This document shows positions 1 to 7,632 of a DNA stretch of 64,000 bases, piece by piece; the first letter of the stretch is position 1; each line of letters begins with the position of its first letter. The DNA comes from Peribacillus simplex NBRC 15720 = DSM 1321. GTDB taxonomy: Bacteria > Bacillota > Bacilli > Bacillales > DSM-1321. The position numbers and the translations under genes were made by a program. Under the pieces are notes generated by a model. The model was not told the DNA's origin, made no database searches, and saw only the letters and a program-made list of their open reading frames with translations. Location: assembly GCF_002243645.1 (NCBI RefSeq), contig NZ_CP017704.1, positions 2,994,001 to 3,058,000 of the forward strand. The letters run 5' to 3'.

Positions 1-1
1 T

Positions 2-439
2 TTTATCCTGAACCTCATACTGATCTTCCTTTTCTTCAAACAGTTTAAACTCGTGTCATTTGATCCATCACTTGCTGCTGCAATGGGAATTCCTGTACTG
101 TTCTTTCATTACTTATTGATGAGCCTCATTTCACTGACAACTGTAGCTTCTTTTGATAGTGTAGGTTCCATTTTAGTAGTTGGAATGCTCATCATACCTG
201 CGGCAACGGCTTATCTGCTGTCAGACCGTTTAAGCCGCATGATATTGGTCAGTATCGGGGTCGGGGTGCTAAGTTCCGTCATTGGCTACTATTCAGCCAC
301 CATTTTGGATGCTTCGATATCAGGTTGCATGGTGGGTTCGGCCGCCATATTATTCGGATTGGCCTTTCTCTTTTCCCCAAGCCATGGATTGGTCAGCAGA
401 TTGCTGAAACGGAGAAAATCAAAGGAATCACAAGCATAG
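2..439 (+). CDS. Metal ABC transporter permease, C-terminal part (MntD/ZnuB type)
   Basis: The 3' end of an ABC-3 family membrane permease that begins before the window: the frame is open from base 2, so the GTG at 53 is internal. About 145 residues are visible with four or so hydrophobic segments. The stretch with VGSILVVGMLIIPAATAYLL is typical of manganese/zinc/iron permeases that pair with an ATPase and a metal-binding lipoprotein. The tail is basic (RLLKRRKSKES), as expected for a cytoplasmic end. A perfect 15-bp hairpin follows. The metal cannot be assigned because the partner genes lie outside the window; manganese (MntD-like) is the likeliest guess. Confidence 0.8.
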   Translation, partial: FILNLILIFLFFKQFKLVSFDPSLAAAMGIPVLFFHYLLMSLISLTTVASFDSVGSILVVGMLIIPAATAYLLSDRLSRMILVSIGVGVLSSVIGYYSATILDASISGCMVGSAAILFGLAFLFSPSHGLVSRLLKRRKSKESQA

Positions 440-450
440 CTCCCCCTGCC

Positions 451-486
451 TACAGGCTTCATGGAAAAAACTCCATGAAGCCTGTA
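451..486 (+). terminator. Perfect 15-bp hairpin after the metal permease
   Basis: Stem TACAGGCTTCATGGA at 451-465 and its exact complement at 472-486, with a 6-nt loop. It lies 12 bp after the permease stop. The following bases are not a clean T-run, so termination would be non-canonical; a processing or stabilising hairpin is the alternative. Confidence 0.55.
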
Positions 487-504
487 AACTATTCTTCTAT
501 ATAG

Positions 505-532
505 TTGTGATTTTATTTGTTTAAAGTATAAT
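505..532 (+). promoter_or_regulatory. Sigma-A-like promoter for the RodA/FtsW gene
   Basis: TTGTGA at 505-510, a 16-nt spacer, then a consensus TATAAT at 527-532. The start codon at 587 follows after an AAGGGAGAG ribosome site. Confidence 0.55.
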
Positions 533-586
533 GAATAAGTGTATTTATAGAAGTATCGCAGGAGCCTTTTTAAGGGAGAGTTAAGT

Positions 587-1759
587 ATGGAAGAACAAAA
601 TAAATTTTCATCACGGATAGATTTTTCTTTGGTCACAATATTGCTGTTATTATGCGTTGGAAGTTGCTTAGCAATCTATAGTGCCCAAACGACTGGACAG
701 TACGCTGAAAACTTCTTAATTAAACAAATTTTTTGGTATATAGTAGGAATCGGAATCGTATTAGGGTTCATCACCCTGGATTCGGATCAGTTGAAAAAAA
801 TATCTTGGTATGCCTATGGCTTCGGATTATTTTTGCTTTTTTTGCTGATCGTTATGCCAAGTAACATCGTACCTAATATAAATGGTGCAAGAAGCTGGTT
901 CGTCATTCCAGGAATCGGTTCGATTCAGCCATCGGAATTCATGAAGGTTTTCCTGATTTTGGCTTTAGCAAATGTCATCTCAAACCATCATCTCAAAAAC
1001 ACGCTGAAAACAATTCAAACGGATATATGGCTGCTTATTAAAATCGGTCTTGTGACCGGTGCCCCCTTATTGTTAATCATGCAACAGCCAGATTTGGGTA
1101 CCTCGCTTGTCATCATGTCAATCATGCTCGGAATGATTTTCATTTCAGGGGTAACATGGAAGATCCTGCTGCCGATCGTTTCAGGAGGAATTGTCGTCGC
1201 TTCAACGGTCCTATACTTTGTCCTTTGGAAGCCGGAGATCTTGGAAAAATACCTAGGGGTAAAATCCTATCAATTCGGCCGTATCTATTCTTGGCTGGAT
1301 CCATATAATTATGCCAGCTCCGAAGGGTATCACTTAACCAAATCCTTACTGGCCATCGGCTCCGGCCAGACTACAGGCAAGGGAATCGGTTCGAGGGAAG
1401 TGTATTTGCCTGAGAGTCATTCAGATTTCATTTTCAGCATCATCGGTGAAGAATTCGGCTTCATCGGATCAAGTATTATAATTTCCTTGTTTTTCCTATT
1501 GATTTACCACATAACAAAAACGGGAATGGACACGAAAAATAACTTCTATACATATATCTGTGTTGGCGTTATAAGCATGTTGACGTTTCACGTTTTTCAA
1601 AACATCGGCATGACTGTAGGCCTTTTGCCGATTACGGGGATTCCGCTTCCATTTGTCAGTTATGGAGGAAGCTCGCTAATGGGGAACATGATGGCCATGG
1701 GCTTAATATTCAGCATTCGGTATCACTATAAGAAGTATATGTTTTCAACGGATATCTAA
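587..1759 (+). CDS. RodA/FtsW/SpoVE-family glycosyltransferase
   Basis: A 390-residue polytopic membrane protein of the SEDS family, which polymerises lipid II into peptidoglycan glycan strands together with a class B penicillin-binding protein. Roughly ten hydrophobic segments are visible. SEDS hallmarks are GARSWFVIPGIGSIQPSEFMK near residue 105, a QQPDLGTSL motif near 165 and GIPLPFVSYGGSSL near the C-terminus. Length fits RodA (about 390) better than a long FtsW. The ATG at 587 follows AAGGGAGAG, and the gene stands alone between a promoter and a terminator. A lone RodA paralogue is the best reading; which of elongation, division or sporulation it serves cannot be told from sequence. Confidence 0.88.
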   Translation: MEEQNKFSSRIDFSLVTILLLLCVGSCLAIYSAQTTGQYAENFLIKQIFWYIVGIGIVLGFITLDSDQLKKISWYAYGFGLFLLFLLIVMPSNIVPNINGARSWFVIPGIGSIQPSEFMKVFLILALANVISNHHLKNTLKTIQTDIWLLIKIGLVTGAPLLLIMQQPDLGTSLVIMSIMLGMIFISGVTWKILLPIVSGGIVVASTVLYFVLWKPEILEKYLGVKSYQFGRIYSWLDPYNYASSEGYHLTKSLLAIGSGQTTGKGIGSREVYLPESHSDFIFSIIGEEFGFIGSSIIISLFFLLIYHITKTGMDTKNNFYTYICVGVISMLTFHVFQNIGMTVGLLPITGIPLPFVSYGGSSLMGNMMAMGLIFSIRYHYKKYMFSTDI

Positions 1760-1762
1760 ATA

Positions 1763-1791
1763 TAAAGCCGGCCCGCCTTGGGCCGGCTTTA
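1763..1791 (+). terminator. Terminator after the RodA/FtsW gene
   Basis: Perfect 12-bp GC-rich stem (TAAAGCCGGCCC at 1763-1774, GGGCCGGCTTTA at 1780-1791) with a 5-nt loop, starting 4 bases after the stop. The T-rich tail is short. Confidence 0.75.
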
Positions 1792-1841
1792 TTTGTAGCA
1801 AAAAAACAAAAGGAGCAGAATCCACCCCCCTGAATGTTTAC

Positions 1842-2177
1842 TTATTGAATGTTCGTTCCAGCTGGAAATTGATTTTTATAACCGGAAAATTGTTGATACG
1901 ATTGGCTTAAGCTGGTAGCTTGCGCCTTTTCTAAACTATACCAGCCTTTTTCGAACATAAGGTTAAAGAGTTCTCGCTGCATCTCCTGATTTTCTTTGGA
2001 AATGGAGAAAATGTCTTGGAAAAGTGCTTGGTTACTCATTTCGTGTAGGGTAACGGAAAGGGAGTTACAAAAGTATTTTTCAGTTGTTAGCATATCATTT
2101 ATGAAATCCCTCTCATTCATTTGCGGTGTCTTTGCCACGGGAGATTCTGGATTTTGGACTTTGTTTTCATTGGGCAT
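1842..2177 (-). CDS. yusN: Spore coat protein, CotF family (YusN-like)
   Basis: A 111-residue protein with a Coat_F-type helical domain: LTTEKYFCNSLSVTLHEMSN near residue 30 followed by an MQRELFNLMFEKGWY segment, the usual KGWY end of the family. It has a Gln/Asn-rich N-terminus and no signal peptide. Such proteins are structural components of the spore coat. The ATG at 2177 is preferred over the TTG at 2180 because it sits 7 nt from AAAGGAGG. It is the second gene of a two-gene minus-strand unit and lies beside fadM, as yusN does in B. subtilis. Confidence 0.8.
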   Translation of the reverse strand: MPNENKVQNPESPVAKTPQMNERDFINDMLTTEKYFCNSLSVTLHEMSNQALFQDIFSISKENQEMQRELFNLMFEKGWYSLEKAQATSLSQSYQQFSGYKNQFPAGTNIQ

Positions 2178-2190
2178 CAAGAACCCTCCT

Positions 2191-2469
2191 TTACTGGAAT
2201 TGTTGTTGACCTTGAATTTGATCCGGGTTCAAATGTTTCAAGATGGTATCGTAATGGCGTTGATGCATGAGACCGCACCGATTTAATGCATCAATGATTT
2301 GCGGGTCCTTGCATTGTGTGGCAAAAAAATGTGCCTTTTTAACCGCATTCAGATTCCATGCAAGCATATCGGTTAAGTATAAGCTATCTTTCACCGAAAC
2401 CATTTCCGGCGGCTGCTTCATAAAGACGGTGGACTGCTGTTGGCTGTTAAACGAATTTTGCTGTTCCAT
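2191..2469 (-). CDS. Small spore coat-like protein, partner of YusN
   Basis: A 92-residue, Gln-rich protein with a central helical stretch (VKDSLYLTDMLAWNLNAVKK, then a segment with HQRHYDTILKHL). This resembles the ferritin-like helical pair found in CotF-type coat proteins. It starts 7 nt after AAGGAGGT (ATG 2469; ATG 2472 is the alternative) and its stop lies 13 bp before the YusN start, so both are likely co-transcribed in the mother cell. No signal peptide or cysteine cluster. A coat or coat-associated role is inferred from sequence style and neighbour. Confidence 0.65.
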   Translation of the reverse strand: MEQQNSFNSQQQSTVFMKQPPEMVSVKDSLYLTDMLAWNLNAVKKAHFFATQCKDPQIIDALNRCGLMHQRHYDTILKHLNPDQIQGQQQFQ

Positions 2470-2618
2470 CATTCTACCTCCTTAAGTGTTCTTTAAACGA
2501 GCTTAATTTTCCCTTCATGAATTTTTTTTATTCTTGATTCTAAATATCTGAAAAATGAATTAAATGGTAAAATAATCTTGTGCATCTATTTTCCAAAATG
2601 ATTTGGAGGGGAATGCAG

Positions 2619-3536
2619 ATGGAAAGAATATTGAAAAATCTATTCCTTTTTTTATCAAAGAACAAAGGCATGACAAAAGGAGCGAAAAAATACGGGCTGC
2701 GGTTTGGAGCATCTCGTTTCGTCGCAGGAGATTCCTTGGATATGGCATGTGAAGTGATTGCAGATCTTAATCGGAAAGGGCTTGCTGTCACCATTGATTA
2801 TTTAGGTGAATTCATTGAAGATGAACAAGAAGCAAGGAAGATGGCAGATGAGTGCATCGAAGCGATCCGCATGATAGGCAGAAATGAACTGGATTCACAG
2901 TTATCCCTGAAGCTGACATCGATGGGCTTGGATGTGTCCGAACGAGTCGTAATGAATAACATGCGGAGGATCTTAGATGAAGCTAAAGCCCATCGTGTTT
3001 TCGTGACGCTTGATATGGAAGATTTTCCGCGCTGTCAGCAAACTTTGGATGTATTCAAAAACCTAAAGTCTGAATATAATGAATTGGGGACTGTTATCCA
3101 AGCTTATCTGTATCGGACTGAGAAGGATATTGAGGAGCTGGATGCATACCATCCGAATCTAAGACTTGTTAAAGGGGCTTATAAAGAACCAAGGGAAGTG
3201 GCTTTTCCCGAGAAAGAAGATGTGGATGAGAATTTTAAGAAAATCATCAAGAAGCATATGCAAAATGGCAATTACACTGCCGTTGCCACACATGATGATA
3301 AAATCATTGATTATACGAGGGACTTGGTCAAAGATCACGGAATTCCCCGGGATCGCTTTGAATTTCAAATGTTATACGGCATCCGTAATGAAAAGCAGCT
3401 TGAACTTGCTAAAGAAGGATATAAGGTAAGGGTGTATGTTCCTTACGGTACGGATTGGTATGGATATTTCATGCGCCGCCTTGCGGAGAGACCGGCCAAT
3501 ATTGCTTTCGTTTTAAAAGGCCTTTTCAAGAAATAG
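2619..3536 (+). CDS. fadM: Proline dehydrogenase-like protein FadM
   Basis: A 305-residue TIM-barrel flavoenzyme of the proline dehydrogenase family, oxidising L-proline to pyrroline-5-carboxylate. Family marks are LSLKLTSMGLD near residue 95, FVTLDMEDF near 130, LRLVKGAYKEP near 185, FEFQMLYGIR near 245 and RVYVPYGTDWYGYFMRRLAERP near 275, which carries the C-terminal substrate-binding RRLxxRP motif. The ATG at 2619 sits 7 nt after TTGGAGGGG; earlier in-frame starts (2580, 2613) lack spacing. It lies upstream of fadN as in B. subtilis, where fadM belongs to the fad gene cluster. The catalytic call is sound; why it sits among beta-oxidation genes is unclear. Confidence 0.88.
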   Translation: MERILKNLFLFLSKNKGMTKGAKKYGLRFGASRFVAGDSLDMACEVIADLNRKGLAVTIDYLGEFIEDEQEARKMADECIEAIRMIGRNELDSQLSLKLTSMGLDVSERVVMNNMRRILDEAKAHRVFVTLDMEDFPRCQQTLDVFKNLKSEYNELGTVIQAYLYRTEKDIEELDAYHPNLRLVKGAYKEPREVAFPEKEDVDENFKKIIKKHMQNGNYTAVATHDDKIIDYTRDLVKDHGIPRDRFEFQMLYGIRNEKQLELAKEGYKVRVYVPYGTDWYGYFMRRLAERPANIAFVLKGLFKK

Positions 3537-3585
3537 AAAGCGAGAGCCGCCCCGGAAAAGGAACGGCTGCTCAAATTAAGAAGGA

Positions 3586-3717
3586 TTATCTTTTGAACTG
3601 ATTGTTCTGGCTGTTCACTTTATTGATTCCATGTTGACGTTCAGCGCCAGGGCCGGCATTGCCTTTAACGCTTGCTGCGCTTACGGCTGCTTTAGAAGGA
3701 TTATCTTTACGCTTCAT
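3586..3717 (-). CDS. yuzL: YuzL-like small basic protein (43 aa)
   Basis: A 43-codon gene on the minus strand with a near-perfect ribosome site (GGAGGTGACTT) just before its ATG at 3717. The product is basic and Ala/Ser/Asn-rich, beginning MKRKDNPSKAAVSAASVKGN and ending in Asn/Gln/Lys-rich sequence. It is recognised as a YuzL-type protein, a tiny Bacillus family of unknown function whose composition recalls small acid-soluble spore proteins. It lies between fadM and fadN, divergent from fadN. A spore function is a guess from composition. Confidence 0.7.
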   Translation of the reverse strand: MKRKDNPSKAAVSAASVKGNAGPGAERQHGINKVNSQNNQFKR

Positions 3718-3814
3718 TATATAAGTCACCTCCTACCAGGTTATTTTTTACTGAAAGGAGGAGAAATAACCAAAAGAACTCGGAGAAAAAAATATTTTTT
3801 TCCTGTTTAAATCA

Positions 3815-3843
3815 TTGCGGAATTTCCAAATATATTCTATATT
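3815..3843 (+). promoter_or_regulatory. Candidate sigma-A promoter for fadNAE
   Basis: TTGCGG at 3815-3820, a 17-nt spacer and TATATT at 3838-3843. The region is AT-rich, so other registers are possible. It lies about 40 bp before the FadR-type operator. Confidence 0.45.
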
Positions 3844-3884
3844 AGTAATAAGAAAAAATATTCAAAATTTTTTTGGATTAAAAA

Positions 3885-3902
3885 TGAATGAGCATTCATT
3901 CA
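3885..3902 (+). promoter_or_regulatory. FadR-type operator upstream of fadN
   Basis: The 18-nt palindrome TGAATGAGCATTCATTCA matches the B. subtilis FadR consensus TGAATGAMTANTCATTCA at 16 of 18 positions. It sits 20 bp before the fadN start. FadR represses beta-oxidation genes until long-chain acyl-CoA releases it, so this site probably controls fadN-fadA-fadE. Confidence 0.85.
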
Positions 3903-3922
3903 ATAAATTGTGTAAGGGGGAT

Positions 3923-6313
3923 ATGAACTTGGTTCGACAAATACGAAAGGCTGCTGTTCTAGGGTCAGGAGTTATGGGATCAGGGATTGCTGCACACCTT
4001 GCTAACATCGGCATTCCGACTTTATTATTGGATATTGTACCTCGTGAGCTCACTGAGGATGAAAAGAAAAAGGGACTGACATTAGATAATAAACAAGTGC
4101 GTAACCGCATCAGTCAAACTGCGATTACGAAACTTTTAAAACAGAAACCAGCTCCGCTTTCTGCTAAGGGAAACATTGCGTTGATCGAGGCGGGAAACCT
4201 GGAAGATGATATAAGTCGTTTAAAGGATGTCGATTGGATCATCGAAGTGGTCGTTGAGAAACTTGAGGTGAAGCAAAGCGTGTTTGCCCAGGTTGATCAG
4301 CATCGTAAACCAGGAAGCATCGTTTCATCGAATACATCTGGAATTTCAATCGAAGCGATGGCAGAAGGCCGTTCGGAGGACTTTCAAAAGCACTTCCTGG
4401 GAACACACTTCTTCAATCCGCCGCGTTATCTTAAATTGTTGGAGATCATCCCTACTAAAGCAACTTCACCAGAAGTGCTCGAATACATGAAACGATTCGG
4501 CGAAGATGTACTGGGAAAAGGTGTCGTCGAAGCCAAGGATACCCCTAACTTCATCGCAAACCGTATTGGAACCTATGGTTTATTGGTCACTCTGCGGGAA
4601 ATGCAAAAAGGCGGATACAGTGTTGGTGAGGTCGATTCGGTTACAGGTCCGTTGATTGGAAGGGCAACTAGCGCAACTTTCCGGACACTTGATGTAGTCG
4701 GATTGGATACCTTTGCACATGTTGCCAGAAACGTATATGACCAGGTGGATGGAGAAGAAAAGGACGTTTTCAAAATACCTGATTTCATGAATGAAATGCT
4801 TAAGAATGGGTGGCTTGGAAGCAAGTCAGGCCAAGGGTTTTTCTTGAAAAAAGGCAAGGAAATCCTTGAACTGAATCCCGAAACCCTTGAATATGAAGCA
4901 CGAAAAAGATTAAAAACGCCTTCCATCGAAATGGCTAAACAGGCCAAGGGCTTGGAAAATAAAATGAAAGCGCTTGTTTATAGCGAAGACCGTGCCGGCC
5001 AATTACTTTGGAATGTTCTGAATCCGGCGCTTGTGTATTCTGCCCAGCTGCTTGGGGACATTGCGGATGACATCGTGGGGATCGATCAAGCGATGAAATG
5101 GGGATTCGGATGGTCCACAGGTCCTTTTGAAACCTGGGATGCGATAGGTGTAGAAAAATCGGTAGCCCGAATGGAAGCTGAAGGCATCACCGTTCCGCAA
5201 TGGGTGAAGGATATGCTCGCTAAAGGCATCACTTCTTTCTATAAAGAAGAAAATGGCATAGTTCACTATTATGATAATGGTGAATATAAAGAACTTGTCG
5301 AAAATCCTAAAGTGATCAATCTTAAAGCGATCAAGAAGCAAAAAGGCGTAATCAAGAAAAACAGTGGTGCAAGCTTGATGGATATCGGCGATGGAGTGGC
5401 TCTTCTTGAATTCACTTCACCGAATAATGCAATCGGTCTGGATATCATACAAATGATCAATGCTGCGGTCGACGAAGCGGAAGCGAATTTCAAAGGCCTG
5501 GTCATCGGAAACCAAGGAAAGAATTTCTGTGTAGGCGCTAATATTGCAATGATGCTAATGGAAGCGCAAGATGACAATATTTTTGAACTCGATATGGTCA
5601 TCAGCCAATTCCAAAAGGCGATGCTTAAAATCAAGTACAGTGCAGTTCCTGTAGTGGTTGCCCCGTTTAATATGACACTTGGCGGGGGTGCTGAAGTATC
5701 TCTTCCGGCTGCGCGCATCCAGGCAACGACTGAAACGTATATGGGACTAGTGGAAGCTGGTGTAGGCTTGATCCCAGGCGGCGGAGGGACTAAAGAACTT
5801 TATGTGAAGACGTTGAGGAATATGCCGAAGGGCGTCGACTTTGACTTACAGAAAGTGGCCAACCAAGTATTTGAAACGGTCGCCATGGCAAAAGTTTCGA
5901 CCTCCGCCGAGGAAGCAAAAGGTAATAATTTCCTTAATTCAGCTGATGGAATAAGCGTGAATGCGGATCATCAGCTATATGATGCGAAACAGGCGGTACT
6001 TTCCATGCATGAACAAGGTTATACCGCTCCAGCCCGCACAAAGATCCCTGTCGTAGGTGAAACGGGATATGCCGCACTTCTATTAGGAGCGGAATCCATG
6101 CGCCTTTCAGGATTCTTATCAGATCATGACCTTGTCATAGCCAAAGAGCTTGCATACGTCCTTGCAGGGGGAAAACTCCCATTTGGCACGGAAGTAGATG
6201 AACAGTATATCTTGAACTTAGAAAAACAAGCATTCCTAAAACTGATTTCGACTCCGAAATCTCAGGCAAGGATGCAGCACATGCTTATTAAAGGGAAACC
6301 ACTCCGTAATTGA
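3923..6313 (+). CDS. fadN: Bifunctional enoyl-CoA hydratase / 3-hydroxyacyl-CoA dehydrogenase FadN
   Basis: A 796-residue enzyme for the two middle steps of fatty acid beta-oxidation. The N-terminal half is a 3-hydroxyacyl-CoA dehydrogenase: the NAD-binding GSGVMGSG lies at residues 14-21, followed by SSNTSGISI and GTHFFNPPRYLKLLEIIPT. The C-terminal half is a crotonase-fold hydratase with a GLVIGNQGKNFCVGANI oxyanion segment and a GLVEAGVGLIPGGGGTKE stretch. The ATG at 3923 follows AAGGGGG directly. An upstream extension to 3815 is rejected because it would run through the promoter and FadR site. It is first in fadN-fadA-fadE; the domain order matches the B. subtilis FadN type, not the E. 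coli FadB order. Confidence 0.95.
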   Translation: MNLVRQIRKAAVLGSGVMGSGIAAHLANIGIPTLLLDIVPRELTEDEKKKGLTLDNKQVRNRISQTAITKLLKQKPAPLSAKGNIALIEAGNLEDDISRLKDVDWIIEVVVEKLEVKQSVFAQVDQHRKPGSIVSSNTSGISIEAMAEGRSEDFQKHFLGTHFFNPPRYLKLLEIIPTKATSPEVLEYMKRFGEDVLGKGVVEAKDTPNFIANRIGTYGLLVTLREMQKGGYSVGEVDSVTGPLIGRATSATFRTLDVVGLDTFAHVARNVYDQVDGEEKDVFKIPDFMNEMLKNGWLGSKSGQGFFLKKGKEILELNPETLEYEARKRLKTPSIEMAKQAKGLENKMKALVYSEDRAGQLLWNVLNPALVYSAQLLGDIADDIVGIDQAMKWGFGWSTGPFETWDAIGVEKSVARMEAEGITVPQWVKDMLAKGITSFYKEENGIVHYYDNGEYKELVENPKVINLKAIKKQKGVIKKNSGASLMDIGDGVALLEFTSPNNAIGLDIIQMINAAVDEAEANFKGLVIGNQGKNFCVGANIAMMLMEAQDDNIFELDMVISQFQKAMLKIKYSAVPVVVAPFNMTLGGGAEVSLPAARIQATTETYMGLVEAGVGLIPGGGGTKELYVKTLRNMPKGVDFDLQKVANQVFETVAMAKVSTSAEEAKGNNFLNSADGISVNADHQLYDAKQAVLSMHEQGYTAPARTKIPVVGETGYAALLLGAESMRLSGFLSDHDLVIAKELAYVLAGGKLPFGTEVDEQYILNLEKQAFLKLISTPKSQARMQHMLIKGKPLRN

Positions 6314-6384
6314 TGAATAGATGAAGATAAGCGAAAACGAAGATTAATAGATCGATAGCTTAAAAATGAGTAAGGGGGATCCTC

Positions 6385-7563
6385 ATGAAAGAAGCGGTAA
6401 TAGTAGCTGGAGCAAGGACTCCGGTAGGAAGAGCGAAAAAAGGTTCTCTTGCTAGTGTACGTCCTGATGATTTAGGGGCTCTTGTTGTAAAGGAAACGTT
6501 AAAGCGCGCAGGGAATTATGAAGGCACCATAGATGACCTGATTATCGGTTGTGCAATGCCTGAAGCGGAGCAAGGATTGAACATGGCGCGTAACATCGGA
6601 GCGTTGGCAGGATTGCCTTATACAGTACCCGCCATAACGATTAATCGTTACTGTTCAAGCGGGCTGCAAAGTATCGCTTATGGGGCGGAAAGGATCATGC
6701 TTGGCCAAAGTGATACAGTCATTGCAGGCGGAGCGGAATCCATGAGCCTTTTGCCAATGATGGGCCATGTAACACGTCCGAACGCGAGACTTGCGGAAAC
6801 GGCACCGGAATATTATATGGGTATGGGTCACACTGCCGAAGCCGTTGCAAAAAAATACGGAATTTCCCGTGACGATCAAGATGCATTTTCTGTTAGAAGT
6901 CATCAAAAGGCGGCTAAGGCCATTGCAGAAGGAAAGTTTTCGGATGAGATCGTACCGGTTGACGTAACGCTTCGTTCAGTGGGACCAGATCTTAAGTTGC
7001 AGGAAAAATCATTTACTTTTACACAGGATGAGGGCGTTCGACCAGGCACGACTGCTGAAGTGCTAAAAAAACTAAGACCCGCATTCTCTGTTACAGGATC
7101 CGTAACAGCAGGGAATTCATCACAAACGAGTGATGGTGCAGCCGCGGTCATGGTCATGGATGGGGAAAAGGCCTCTTCATTAGGGTTGAAACCGATGGGT
7201 AAGTTCCGTTCCTTTGCTGTAGCAGGGGTACCGCCTGAAATCATGGGCATCGGACCGATTGCGGCCATTCCAAAAGCTTTGAAGCTAGCGGGTCTTGAGT
7301 TATCCGATATTGGTTTATTTGAATTGAATGAAGCCTTTGCTTCCCAATCCATTCAAATCATTCGTGAGCTCGGATTGAATGAAGAGATTGTCAATGTGAA
7401 TGGCGGAGCCATTGCCTTAGGCCATCCACTAGGATGTTCAGGAGCAAAATTGACATTAAGCCTGCTTCATGAAATGAAGCGCAGAAACCAACAGTTCGGA
7501 GTCGTGACAATGTGTATCGGCGGCGGAATGGGTGCTGCTGGAGTATTTGAATTATTGGCGTAA
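6385..7563 (+). CDS. fadA: Acetyl-CoA acyltransferase (3-ketoacyl-CoA thiolase) FadA
   Basis: A 392-residue thiolase that cleaves 3-ketoacyl-CoA to acetyl-CoA and a shortened acyl-CoA, the last step of each beta-oxidation round. The nucleophilic cysteine is in NRYCSSGLQS (about residue 90). The C-terminal signatures NVNGGAIALGHPLGCSGA and CIGGGMGAAG carry the catalytic histidine and second cysteine. Full family length. It starts 71 bp after fadN behind AAGGGGG, in the same transcription unit under the FadR box. Confidence 0.95.
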   Translation: MKEAVIVAGARTPVGRAKKGSLASVRPDDLGALVVKETLKRAGNYEGTIDDLIIGCAMPEAEQGLNMARNIGALAGLPYTVPAITINRYCSSGLQSIAYGAERIMLGQSDTVIAGGAESMSLLPMMGHVTRPNARLAETAPEYYMGMGHTAEAVAKKYGISRDDQDAFSVRSHQKAAKAIAEGKFSDEIVPVDVTLRSVGPDLKLQEKSFTFTQDEGVRPGTTAEVLKKLRPAFSVTGSVTAGNSSQTSDGAAAVMVMDGEKASSLGLKPMGKFRSFAVAGVPPEIMGIGPIAAIPKALKLAGLELSDIGLFELNEAFASQSIQIIRELGLNEEIVNVNGGAIALGHPLGCSGAKLTLSLLHEMKRRNQQFGVVTMCIGGGMGAAGVFELLA

Positions 7564-7574
7564 TCCCACCCCTC

Positions 7575-7596
7575 CCGGAAGCTGTCATGCTTCCGG
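7575..7596 (+). other. Intergenic hairpin between fadA and fadE
   Basis: Stem CCGGAAGC at 7575-7582 pairs with GCTTCCGG at 7589-7596, with only a weak T-rich tail. It may attenuate or process the message between fadA and fadE rather than fully terminate it. Confidence 0.45.
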
Positions 7597-7632
7597 CGGG
7601 TTTACTATCTTAAATACTTAGGAGGAAATAAC

